Shown here one piece after another: positions 41,559 to 48,591 of a stretch of 48,591 nt of DNA (its first letter is position 1; the number at the start of each line of letters is the position of its first letter). A program made the translations under genes and the position numbers. Source of the stretch: Terriglobales bacterium (GTDB lineage: Bacteria > Acidobacteriota > Terriglobia > Terriglobales > Acidobacteriaceae); contig DASTZZ010000041.1 of NCBI GenBank assembly GCA_035764005.1, forward strand, positions 1 to 48,591. Reading direction: 5' to 3'. The notes under the pieces are model-generated. The model ran no database searches. It worked only from the letters and a program-made list of their open reading frames with translations, and had not been told where the DNA came from.

Positions 41559-43544
41559 TCAGGCGACTTCTGCCGCCACGCTCTTGTTGAAGTTCAAGAG
41601 CGAGGCGAGCTCTCTCTCGGAAGAATGCCGGCCATTGCAACGCTCTGGATTGTCTATGTAAGAAGCGGATTCAAGAAAATTTCTATGCCAGAGTTCAAAG
41701 ACCAGCAGATGCCAGAGTTCACAGGAGCGGTCGCGAACTCCATTCCGGTGTTCTTCAAGGCGTTGTCGCACTCCCGCCTCGCTTACATATCCGCGCTGGA
41801 TTGTTTTCGGTTCAAGAAGAACCTCTAACAATGCTGGCATCGGTTGTTGCCGGAACCAGTGAACCAGAGGCATGGAGAATCCCTGCTTTTGCCGGTATAG
41901 AACGTCTCCAGGCACTCCCAGCCGCTCTGCGAGTTTCTTGAGGATGTATTTCGACTGCCCATGGCGCAGCTTCCAGCGAGATGACAACCTGGCCGCCCAC
42001 TCCGCGAATTGGTGGTCAAGCAACGGAGCCCGCATTTCCAACGAGGTTGCCATACTCATGCGGTCCACCTTGGTCAGAATGTCTCCAGGCAAGTAAGTCT
42101 TCGTATCTAAGTAGAGCAGCTCGTTTAGTCGATCAGCGCCAGGCTGTGAGGTATATTTCTCAACCGTGCTGTATGGATTCATGCCATTCGCATGCTCTAG
42201 GAATTCTTCAGTAAAGAGCGATCGTTCACGATCACCGGCAGGTAATACCGAGATACTGTCCAAGTAGCGCATTCGTGACGGTAGTGAAAGATTGAAGACA
42301 AATCGTCTACCAAGCCAACCCATTGGAACGTGGGGATGGATATATTTGCGATACAAGGAGCCAATGCCAAACGGAAAGAGGGGAAGCAAACCAACCCAGC
42401 GGCGGCGCAAGTGCGAAGTGTAGCGCCCATATCCGGCTAGGAGCTCGTCGCCCCCATCTCCGCTAAGCGCGACTGTCACATGTTGCCGTGCCAACCTACA
42501 AACGTGGTAAGTGGGCACGATCGAGGAATCGCCAAACGGCTCTTCTAGAAATCCGGAGAGTGTGTTGACCGTTTGCTCAATCTCAGGTTCGACATAGAGT
42601 TCATGGTGTTCCGTATCAAACTTTCGAGCGACTGCCCGGGCGTGCTCTGCTTCATTGAAGTCTTCATGAGAAAAGCCAATCGAAAATGTTTTGACTTTAC
42701 CCACTCCAAGGCGGGCCATCAGTGCGACTACGGTCGAGGAATCCACTCCGCCGCTTAGGAGCGCTCCTAAGGGAACATCGCTGATCAATCGAATTCGGAC
42801 GGCCTCTGTTAGTTCGTGCTCCATCCGCTCCAGGCATTCTTCTTCTGAACGTGGCTCGTATTCACTGTAGACCGGCAGATCCCAATATTGTCGGACGCTG
42901 ATTTTGCCCTTGCTGAACTCGAGCAGGTGTCCAGGCGGGAGCTTCTCAATTTTCTTAAAGGCTGTGAGCGGATCCGGGATGTACCCGAAGCAGAAGAAGT
43001 TCGATATGCCTTCTGGACTTACATCGGCCAATTCCGGAGCGGCCGCCAGCAGCGTCTTTATCTCAGATCCGAACAGCAGCTGATCTTTAACAAACGCGTA
43101 GTGGAGCGGCTTTTTCCCGAAGCGGTCGCGGGCGAGTAATAACCGTTTGTTGACATCGTCCCATACTGCGAAAGCGAACATCCCTCGAAGGAACTGGACA
43201 CAATCGGCGCCGTACTGCTCATACAAGTGAACGATTACTTCTGTATCGCTGTTGGTGTAGAAGCGGTGGCCCTGTGCCTCAAGCTGCGGACGTAGCTCTG
43301 CGAAGTTATAAATTTCTCCGTTGAAGACGATCCAAACACTGCGATCTTCGTTGTGGATTGGTTGGTGACCACTGCAAAGGTCAATTATGCTTAGGCGGCG
43401 CATTCCCAGCCCAGCGCAATCGTTGACGTAAATGCCCTCGTCGTCCGGTCCGCGATGGACGAGCGTCTGACACATCCGATGAATGTCGGCTGCGTCGGCA
43501 ATATAACTGCCGGGGATGCCGATGATTCCTGCTATGCCACACAT
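41559..43544 (-). CDS. asnB: Glutamine-dependent asparagine synthetase-like amidotransferase
   Basis: The 661-residue protein has an N-terminal class II glutaminase domain beginning MCGIAGIIG, with Cys2 as nucleophile and RRLSIIDLCSGHQPI and FNGEIYNF following, and a C-terminal synthetase domain with the ATP-pyrophosphatase loop LLSGGVDSSTVVALMA and ALSGDGGDELLAGYGRY. Asparagine synthetase uses ATP and glutamine to amidate aspartate. Close relatives in polysaccharide clusters, including the exosortase-A group, are thought to amidate uronic acids or other carboxyls on the glycan, which fits this position better than a housekeeping role. It lies between the tyrosine kinase gene and the GT4 gene, with gaps of 35 and 17 bases. 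The family is certain; the acceptor is inferred. Confidence 0.92.
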   Translation of the reverse strand: MCGIAGIIGIPGSYIADAADIHRMCQTLVHRGPDDEGIYVNDCAGLGMRRLSIIDLCSGHQPIHNEDRSVWIVFNGEIYNFAELRPQLEAQGHRFYTNSDTEVIVHLYEQYGADCVQFLRGMFAFAVWDDVNKRLLLARDRFGKKPLHYAFVKDQLLFGSEIKTLLAAAPELADVSPEGISNFFCFGYIPDPLTAFKKIEKLPPGHLLEFSKGKISVRQYWDLPVYSEYEPRSEEECLERMEHELTEAVRIRLISDVPLGALLSGGVDSSTVVALMARLGVGKVKTFSIGFSHEDFNEAEHARAVARKFDTEHHELYVEPEIEQTVNTLSGFLEEPFGDSSIVPTYHVCRLARQHVTVALSGDGGDELLAGYGRYTSHLRRRWVGLLPLFPFGIGSLYRKYIHPHVPMGWLGRRFVFNLSLPSRMRYLDSISVLPAGDRERSLFTEEFLEHANGMNPYSTVEKYTSQPGADRLNELLYLDTKTYLPGDILTKVDRMSMATSLEMRAPLLDHQFAEWAARLSSRWKLRHGQSKYILKKLAERLGVPGDVLYRQKQGFSMPLVHWFRQQPMPALLEVLLEPKTIQRGYVSEAGVRQRLEEHRNGVRDRSCELWHLLVFELWHRNFLESASYIDNPERCNGRHSSERELASLLNFNKSVAAEVA

Positions 43545-43579
43545 AGTGAAACGCGACTGGGATTGCGAGTGAAGAAACG

Positions 43580-44392
43580 TCAGAATTCAGGGTCCAAGGA
43601 GGTTGATAGTTGCGGGCGATCATTTGAAGCTATTTGACGATGGGAAATATAGCCTCTGTAGTACTGCGAATAATAGCTCTGCTCAACGCCTTGCCAGTCG
43701 TTAGCCACGATACCCAGCAGCTTGAGATTTTCAGTTTTCAATGCTTCTTTCAAGAGCGGTTTCGGTGTATTGGCCTGCCGGACCACCAGCAGTGTGCCGT
43801 CGATATGGACTGCGAGAGCAGCGGAATCTGCAACCGGCACCAACGGAGGGGAATCGAGAACTATCCAATCGAACCATGTTGAGAACTCATTAAGCAGTTC
43901 AGAGAATCGATCGGACTGCAGGATTTCTAGTGGATGCTCGCTTCCTTGCCCTGCCGGTAAATACCAAAGCGGAACATCTTGCATTCTCCGCACGAAGCTG
44001 ATCGCAGAGGTTGACTGTCTCCACCACTCGGCAATGCCAGCTTGACCAGATGTTCCTAGCACATCTCGCAAACCCGATTGATGCAGGTCACAATCTACCA
44101 GCAGCGTACGTTGACCCTGGGCAAGTGTCACAGCCAGATTGGCAGAAACAACACTTTTGCCTTCTCCTTTAATGCTGCTGGTGATCAGGAGTGTTTTCAG
44201 TTGCTGCCGCTTTTGAAAGTTTCTCAGGCGGATCGCCAAGTTGCGGAACTTCTCAGCGGCGACGGAGCATGGTTCTGTAACGGCCACTAACTTTTGAGGG
44301 CGGGTCACAATTTGAATCGGCTCAGCGCAATCTAAGTCCAGACCTCCACTCTCAAGTCGCACAAGTTGAGGAATTCGCTCCGATGCAAACAT
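43580..44392 (-). CDS. CpsD/CapB-type bacterial tyrosine kinase (chain-length regulator)
   Basis: The product is about 270 residues from ATG 44392, 14 bases after the Wzz-like gene. It carries Walker A SSIKGEGKSVVSANLA, Walker A' LLVDCDLHQSG and Walker B DWIVLDSPPLVPVADS, the set that defines bacterial tyrosine kinases. The C-terminus has a tyrosine cluster (YYSQYYRGY), the usual site of autophosphorylation. It works with the Wzz-like membrane protein encoded just upstream; cycles of phosphorylation control polymer length and export. The kinase is a separate protein rather than fused to the Wzz part, as in Gram-positive CpsC/CpsD. Residues ~1-75 form a leader with no recognised motif. The longer frame to 44494 overlaps the upstream gene and is rejected. 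Confidence 0.9.
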   Translation of the reverse strand: MFASERIPQLVRLESGGLDLDCAEPIQIVTRPQKLVAVTEPCSVAAEKFRNLAIRLRNFQKRQQLKTLLITSSIKGEGKSVVSANLAVTLAQGQRTLLVDCDLHQSGLRDVLGTSGQAGIAEWWRQSTSAISFVRRMQDVPLWYLPAGQGSEHPLEILQSDRFSELLNEFSTWFDWIVLDSPPLVPVADSAALAVHIDGTLLVVRQANTPKPLLKEALKTENLKLLGIVANDWQGVEQSYYSQYYRGYISHRQIASNDRPQLSTSLDPEF

Positions 44393-44406
44393 TCGTTTGT
44401 GCACAA

Positions 44407-46020
44407 TTAGCCTCGGTAATAGGCAAGGATGGTAATAGCTGGAATCGCGGTGATGAGGAGAACAACGACCGCCAACTGCAAACGACCATGCCAACTGCGC
44501 CTTTCCTGTTCGGCGGGAGTTTGCAATAGAGGAATCGCAACTAAAATTGGAACCGGCGTGATGCTCAGCAGATCATCTTCGGACTTGAGCCGCTCGTCTG
44601 CGACTTCAATCAGCGCTGTGAGTCCAAGAGAGAGCACGGTGCCTGCGATCAGCCCGAGAAGACTGAACTTGAGCCGATTCGGAAAATAGGGCTTCTCGGG
44701 TAAGTTAGGAGGATCGATGACACGGAATTGCTCGCCTTCCTGACGTTTCTCAAGGTTCGTCGCCATGGCCGACTGCATTTTTTTGTTTAGTAATGACTCA
44801 TAGTTCGTTCGTGACTGCTCATGATCTCGAGTAATCGCCGCAAGTTGCTGCTCTCTGACTGGCGTCAGATTAAGCCGAGCCTGATAAGCCTCGATTTGTC
44901 CTTCTAGACGTCTGATTTCTTGCTTGCGATTCGCAATCTCAAGCTGGTTAGACTTGATTTGTCCATCGATTTGCAGCATAGGAGACATCGCCTGCAGATC
45001 GGAAAAGCTCTCCGGCCTTCCAAGTCCGTTGAGCGCGTCGTCTGGCTTCGCTGAGTCGGCCTGGGTGTCCATCTGCTGCTTCAGGCTTTCTGCGTCAGCG
45101 ATTTGTTTCTTGAGGCGCACAATGTCTGGATGCTTCGGCGTATCTCGCGAGCTAAGGTCGGCAAGCTGTGCTCTGAGCTTCTCCAATTCTTCGTCGATGG
45201 AAACTGGATTGAGGTCCGCATCGCCACGTCGAACGGTAAGTTGGCTTCGCAAGGTTTTGTATTGGCCGAGCAAAGACTGCAGATATAGCTTTTGCTGATT
45301 TGCCTGGTCGAGCGCTTCCGTGGCCGCCTGCAAGCGCGACTGAAGCCCGGAAAGTATTTGGACATTCGTCTGCAACTGTTCCGGCAATTCACCAAGATAA
45401 CGTGTCTTGAAGTCGCGCAACCGCTCTTCTTGTGCGGCAAGATTTTTCCGCGCGTCTTCCAACTGGTTTTCGAGAAATCGTGTAGTGTCTTCGGATAGTT
45501 GTTGGCGACTGCGCAGATTTTCTTCGATGAACAGCGAGCTCAATTTCTGGGTTACCTGCTGTGCGAGTTCCGGAGTTGCCGCAGAGTATGAAATTTTGAA
45601 CGCCGACAGTTCCCAAGGTCGTCCTGGCGCCTGCACAAGATCGATCTTGATGTCTCTACGCATTTGCTCCACAAGAGGATCAGGATCTACGACGTTCTGG
45701 CCGTTCTTATAGAGATGAAAGGCATTAATAATCGCCAGCAGCCGGGTGCGACTCAGAATCTGCTGAGTCATACTCTGAAGGCGTTGCTGCAGGTCAATGG
45801 CTACATTGGGAACGACGTATTGCTCTGGAATCTTCTGCTGCTCGACGATGATGACAGTTTCAGATCGGTACTTTGGCGAGATGAACCATGCTCCGAGCAT
45901 GGCAAGCGCCCAGATGACGAACAGCGGCAGAATGAGCCACCATTGGCGTCGGCGGGCAATCTGCAAATAGTCCTGCAGAGTTCGTGCGGGTGAGTTGTAC
46001 ACTGTATCCAATTCGCTCAT
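44407..46020 (-). CDS. Wzz/GumC-type polysaccharide chain-length determinant (co-polymerase)
   Basis: The 537-residue protein has a membrane helix near residue 30-50 (WLILPLFVIWALAMLGAWFI), a long periplasmic region rich in heptad-like Leu/Gln/Glu (~190-330 and ~370-420, predicted coiled coils), and a second helix (LKFSLLGLIAGTVLSLGLTA) after the family Pro motif PNLPEKPYFPNRL. A third hydrophobic segment closes the C-terminus. The N-terminal Wzz block includes LQDYLQIARRRQWWL. It sets polymer length and links the polymerase to the outer-membrane exporter. The kinase domain found in some relatives is encoded by the next gene instead. The ATG overlaps the barrel gene stop by four bases. The family is clear and it resembles the exosortase-associated Wzz group. 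Confidence 0.9.
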   Translation of the reverse strand: MSELDTVYNSPARTLQDYLQIARRRQWWLILPLFVIWALAMLGAWFISPKYRSETVIIVEQQKIPEQYVVPNVAIDLQQRLQSMTQQILSRTRLLAIINAFHLYKNGQNVVDPDPLVEQMRRDIKIDLVQAPGRPWELSAFKISYSAATPELAQQVTQKLSSLFIEENLRSRQQLSEDTTRFLENQLEDARKNLAAQEERLRDFKTRYLGELPEQLQTNVQILSGLQSRLQAATEALDQANQQKLYLQSLLGQYKTLRSQLTVRRGDADLNPVSIDEELEKLRAQLADLSSRDTPKHPDIVRLKKQIADAESLKQQMDTQADSAKPDDALNGLGRPESFSDLQAMSPMLQIDGQIKSNQLEIANRKQEIRRLEGQIEAYQARLNLTPVREQQLAAITRDHEQSRTNYESLLNKKMQSAMATNLEKRQEGEQFRVIDPPNLPEKPYFPNRLKFSLLGLIAGTVLSLGLTALIEVADERLKSEDDLLSITPVPILVAIPLLQTPAEQERRSWHGRLQLAVVVLLITAIPAITILAYYRG

Positions 46021-47315
46021 CGCTGTATCGGAACTTTCAGGTTGTAAACAAGAGATACAGACAGCCGATTGTGATTTGATAAGGAATTAACAAAAGGTGC
46101 CGAGAAGTTCGTTTCATGCACGTGCCAGTACTGGCACGCGATCGAAACCTTCTGATTCAGCGCGCGAGATATTCCACCGACGAACGATAGATAAGACAGC
46201 GGCGTAATTCCTGGTACAAGCGCAGCATTGCGATCGCCGGACAGTAATAACTGGGCATTCCAGCGCCTTGTGAGCTGACGCCGGACTTGTGCGTCAAAGG
46301 TGGTCAGTTGAACGACCCCCTGCAAGCCTGCCCCATCACTGATGCGGCGGGAAAATCCAAACCTTAAGTTCGTACGAGCGCTCGACCATAGAAAGTCTCC
46401 GCCCGAGGCCCAAGTCCACCTTGTTTTCGTCGAGAGCGGCTCTTCAGTCGAGAAGAAACTCGGGTTTGAATTGTCCCAATTCAGCAGACGCTGTGGGCCG
46501 GCGAAGAAGGATAGTTTCATGCTCGGCCTGAGGTGGAGGGTGTCTGTGTACAGGAAACTTTGCACAAGAGATCGCGAGCGGGGAGTTTTGGAGATGAGAT
46601 CGTCAACGTTGTAATCGAATCCAACCCAATGATGTCTCGTGAATTGATAAGACGCAAGCGCGTGGGTGCCGAACGACGTGGCGCCGCCAATTGGTTCTTG
46701 ATCAAGTGCGGAACTGTAGCTTACACGATAAAAGGAAGCACTTGCTCCGATGATGGTCCGATGAGACATTGCATAGCTCAGATCGGCTCCCGCCTGCTCG
46801 TTGCTCTCCTGGCCGGCAGCGAAGATCGAGTTGTTTGGTCGATCCAACACGCTTGATGCAGGTGCAAGCTCAGTTTCCCGCAACTGATCAAACGCATTTT
46901 TCGCCTTCAGCAGGCTTTCATGTATCCGTACTTGCACGCGTTTACTCGGCGTTAGGTGGAGACTACTGTCGAGCAGCTGTGATCGTGAATTGTAGATAGA
47001 AACGGGATAACCAGTTGAAAATCCCGGTTGATAATCGAAGGTCCATTGTGCGCGCGGAGCGGTCATAGACCAGCCAATAGAAGGTTCAATCACAGTAAGC
47101 AGATTGCCTTTTCTAATGTTGTTGTCATTCAATGCGTTATCGTCAAACTCGCCGGCGAATCTGATTCCCATCGATAGCCAGTCCTGGTTAGCAGCTTGCG
47201 CATTGCCGAAAGTCTCCAACATCTCGCCCGGTAGAAGAGGAGGAACAAACGTTTGTGCTGGCAAGCAGGCGTCGAGCGATAAAAGAATAATTGCCAGTTG
47301 CATTAACCTCGACAT
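46017..47315 (-). CDS. Outer-membrane beta-barrel protein of a polysaccharide export system
   Basis: The 432-residue protein starts with a signal peptide (LMQLAIILLSLDACLPAQ) and continues as alternating short amphipathic strands, many ending in aromatic residues, for example IEPSIGWSM, WTFDYQPGFSTGY, LSYAMSHRTIIGASASFYRV and HHWVGFDYNVDD. The C-terminus RLSVSLVYNLKV is strand-like. This pattern matches outer-membrane barrels of the kind found beside Wza- and Wzz-like genes in exosortase-type clusters. It is likely to form or support the exit path for the polymer. It lies 11 bases after the Wza-like gene. No enzymatic motif is visible. The barrel call comes from sequence pattern and context rather than a specific motif. 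Confidence 0.75.
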   Translation of the reverse strand: MSRLMQLAIILLSLDACLPAQTFVPPLLPGEMLETFGNAQAANQDWLSMGIRFAGEFDDNALNDNNIRKGNLLTVIEPSIGWSMTAPRAQWTFDYQPGFSTGYPVSIYNSRSQLLDSSLHLTPSKRVQVRIHESLLKAKNAFDQLRETELAPASSVLDRPNNSIFAAGQESNEQAGADLSYAMSHRTIIGASASFYRVSYSSALDQEPIGGATSFGTHALASYQFTRHHWVGFDYNVDDLISKTPRSRSLVQSFLYTDTLHLRPSMKLSFFAGPQRLLNWDNSNPSFFSTEEPLSTKTRWTWASGGDFLWSSARTNLRFGFSRRISDGAGLQGVVQLTTFDAQVRRQLTRRWNAQLLLSGDRNAALVPGITPLSYLSFVGGISRALNQKVSIACQYWHVHETNFSAPFVNSLSNHNRLSVSLVYNLKVPIQR

Positions 47316-47326
47316 ACCGGCCGAGT

Positions 47327-47956
47327 TTATGGAACCACAATTGTGTCGTGCGGCTGTAGCTGTACGTCTGCGCGTAAATTGTTGCCCTTGAGCACCTGTT
47401 TGTAGTTGAAGGGCAGGCGAAGGCGCGATCCATCTGCATTCACTCTGAGCACGTAGATCCTAGTTGTCCTGGCGAACTCGCGCAGGCCCCCCGCTGTAGC
47501 GATCGCATCCAGAACCGTCATAGGGCCAGCCATTACATACGAGCCTGGCTTCGTCACTTCTCCAATAATGTTGAACTTGTGGCTCTTGGCTTCCTGCACC
47601 AGAACGGTTACTTCAGGATTCGACAAGTATTCGACCAACTGATCCTGGATTTCTTTTTGAAGCTGAGTCGGAGTTTGTCCACTTGCCTTTACATCACCAA
47701 CCAATGGCAAGGAAATATTCCCATCCGGACGCACCGGCAAAGTTCGAGAGATCTCAGGCTCTTTCCAGACGTTGATGGCAAGGACGTCGTCTGGTCCGAT
47801 GAGGTATTCATTCGCCGAGTTTTGCACTTTGATGCTCGGCGACATTGCAGCAGCATCAGTATCCATCCCCGGTTTAGCTGTCTGGCCCAGAAGTTGAATA
47901 CTGAGTGCCCAACCGAGCAGCATGCAAGTAAGCCACTGAGAGATATTTCGTTTCAT
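47327..47956 (-). CDS. Polysaccharide export protein, Wza-like (Poly_export and SLBB domains)
   Basis: The product is about 209 residues from ATG 47956, which has GGAG (47965-47968) upstream; the longer frame overlaps the NusG-like gene. A signal peptide (WLTCMLLGWALSIQLLGQ) leads to a Poly_export domain with EYLIGPDDVLAINVWKEPEI and VRPDGNISLPLVGDV, then one SLBB domain with KFNIIGEVTKPGSYVM and TVLDAIATAGGL, ending LQPHDTIVVP. Such proteins form the periplasmic and outer-membrane channel for capsule or exopolysaccharide. No lipobox Cys is obvious, and the protein is shorter than E. coli Wza, with only one SLBB domain and no C-terminal helix, so the barrel protein of the next gene may provide the membrane pore. 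Confidence 0.91.
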   Translation of the reverse strand: MKRNISQWLTCMLLGWALSIQLLGQTAKPGMDTDAAAMSPSIKVQNSANEYLIGPDDVLAINVWKEPEISRTLPVRPDGNISLPLVGDVKASGQTPTQLQKEIQDQLVEYLSNPEVTVLVQEAKSHKFNIIGEVTKPGSYVMAGPMTVLDAIATAGGLREFARTTRIYVLRVNADGSRLRLPFNYKQVLKGNNLRADVQLQPHDTIVVP

Positions 47957-47987
47957 TTCATCAGCTCCACGAGTCGCCTGTGGCGTC

Positions 47988-48533
47988 TTAGAGCGGCTCG
48001 ACATCGTACCCCTCAATCGCGATGGATAGGGATCTGTGAATGCTCTCCACGGAAATTACAAGTCGCCGCTGTCCGTTAGTTACGAGAATGCCTTCCACTC
48101 CGTCCAGAGCTCCACCACGCACGCGCACTCGTTGACCTACTTTGAGAAACGGATATGGTGAGAGTGAAATCTTTGTGGCTAACAACGTGCGAATATCTGT
48201 GATCTGGGAGTCAGAAATCGGCAGGGCCTCGCGTTGAGTCCCGACTAAACTCAGAGCTCCCCAAATGCTCAATACTGCAAGACGTGCTCGTCCATTGAGC
48301 TCAGTGCGAATAAAGACATACCCCGGGAATAGAGGAACCTGCACCACCTTGCGGCGATCGCTCCAGTGGTGTATTTGATTCATCAGGGGAAGATACGATT
48401 CGATGCGCTTCTCGTTCAGCTCGGCCGTGACTTTCTTTTCGTGTTTTGGGCGAGTCTGTACTGCATACCACTGAGCCTGAGTTAAAACGGAAAGAGTTGG
48501 TATCTGATTCGGTATTACCTGAACGCTGCCCAT
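47988..48533 (-). CDS. NusG-family transcription antiterminator (RfaH/UpxY-like), first gene of the operon
   Basis: The 181-residue protein has the NGN domain (QWYAVQTRPKHEKKVTAEL, then SYLPLMNQIHHWSDRRK and VPLFPGYVFIRTEL) and a C-terminal KOW domain (LKVGQRVRVRGGALDGVEGI). Specialised NusG paralogues such as RfaH and UpxY bind RNA polymerase and suppress early termination in long polysaccharide operons. Placement as first gene of a same-strand run of 26 genes fits this role exactly. The housekeeping NusG would be expected beside secE and rplK, which are absent. The ATG at 48533 is preceded by GAGGGCGAAGCT. The promoter and any pause or leader element lie in the last 58 bases of the window or beyond it. 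Confidence 0.9.
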   Translation of the reverse strand: MGSVQVIPNQIPTLSVLTQAQWYAVQTRPKHEKKVTAELNEKRIESYLPLMNQIHHWSDRRKVVQVPLFPGYVFIRTELNGRARLAVLSIWGALSLVGTQREALPISDSQITDIRTLLATKISLSPYPFLKVGQRVRVRGGALDGVEGILVTNGQRRLVISVESIHRSLSIAIEGYDVEPL

Positions 48534-48591
48534 AGCTTCGCCCTCTAAGTCCCATTGGCTGGAACCCCTGAAATCTGCTCCTTTCAGTTGA
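48534..48591 (-). promoter_or_regulatory. Leader region upstream of the operon's first gene (partial)
   Basis: Only 58 bases of the upstream region are in the window. On the minus strand they contain the purine-rich GAGGGCGAAGCT right before the ATG and no recognisable ops-like element or -10/-35 pair. The operon promoter is probably outside the window. Confidence 0.3.

Noticed and set aside
1-48591. Exosortase gene or PEP-CTERM sorting signals
   Set aside because: Several genes resemble exosortase-A cluster members, but no multi-helix exosortase protein and no PEP-motif C-terminus with a following helix and basic tail was found among the exported proteins.

Overview
The window carries a large bacterial gene cluster for making and exporting a surface polysaccharide, with a small non-ribosomal peptide synthetase (NRPS) system built into it. 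The organism is probably an acidobacterium (Terriglobia-like). This is inferred from the secreted beta-propeller proteins fused to choice-of-anchor, Ig-like or IPT domains and from the overall gene style; no rRNA or marker gene is present to prove it. Coding density is very high and no stretch over 300 bases lacks a gene. I saw no tRNA or rRNA gene, insertion sequence, CRISPR array or integrase.

Left part (1-12423). The window opens inside a secreted beta-propeller gene on the plus strand (to 1438). Six minus-strand genes follow between 1463 and 9564: an FkbM methyltransferase, three glycosyltransferases, a seven-repeat Asp-box (BNR) propeller protein, and a second, larger copy of the beta-propeller gene. 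A third propeller copy lies on the plus strand (9639-11084). Its last bases overlap the tail of a membrane acyltransferase gene on the minus strand (11071-12423).

Right part (12632-48533). Twenty-six genes lie on the minus strand with gaps of at most 87 bases or short overlaps. They begin with a NusG-family antiterminator gene and end at a hairpin (12554-12603), so I read them as one operon of about 36 kb. Transcription order is: NusG paralogue; Wza-type export protein; outer-membrane barrel; Wzz/GumC-type chain-length protein; CpsD-type tyrosine kinase; AsnB-like amidotransferase; GT4; Wzy/WaaL-type polymerase or ligase; GT2; GmhA-like SIS isomerase; phosphoglycosyl transferase; GalE; a second phosphoglycosyl transferase; HddA-like GHMP kinase; HAD phosphatase; phosphopantetheinyl transferase; NRPS A-T; cytochrome P450; free-standing condensation protein; NRPS C-A-T; two alpha/beta hydrolases; a phosphoribosyltransferase/kinase-like/HAD fusion; flippase; a formyltransferase-like/NodB deacetylase fusion; and a secreted nucleoside-hydrolase-like protein with IPT repeats.

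How they may work together. The two phosphoglycosyl transferase genes and the glycosyltransferases would build a lipid-linked repeat unit. The flippase, polymerase, chain-length protein, kinase, barrel and Wza protein would move, polymerise and export it. The NRPS genes form a self-contained module with their own activating transferase. By their specificity residues the A-T protein should load leucine and the C-A-T protein serine, and the P450 beside the A-T protein may oxidise the carrier-bound leucine. Both condensation domains lack the second His of HHxxxDG, there is no thioesterase domain, and one adjacent hydrolase has Arg where the nucleophilic Ser should be. The most interesting reading is that this module makes an aminoacyl or dipeptide group, or a small companion metabolite, tied to the polysaccharide. 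The position of the module resembles the acyl-ligase, carrier-protein and hydrolase block of exosortase-A polysaccharide clusters, but no exosortase is seen here.
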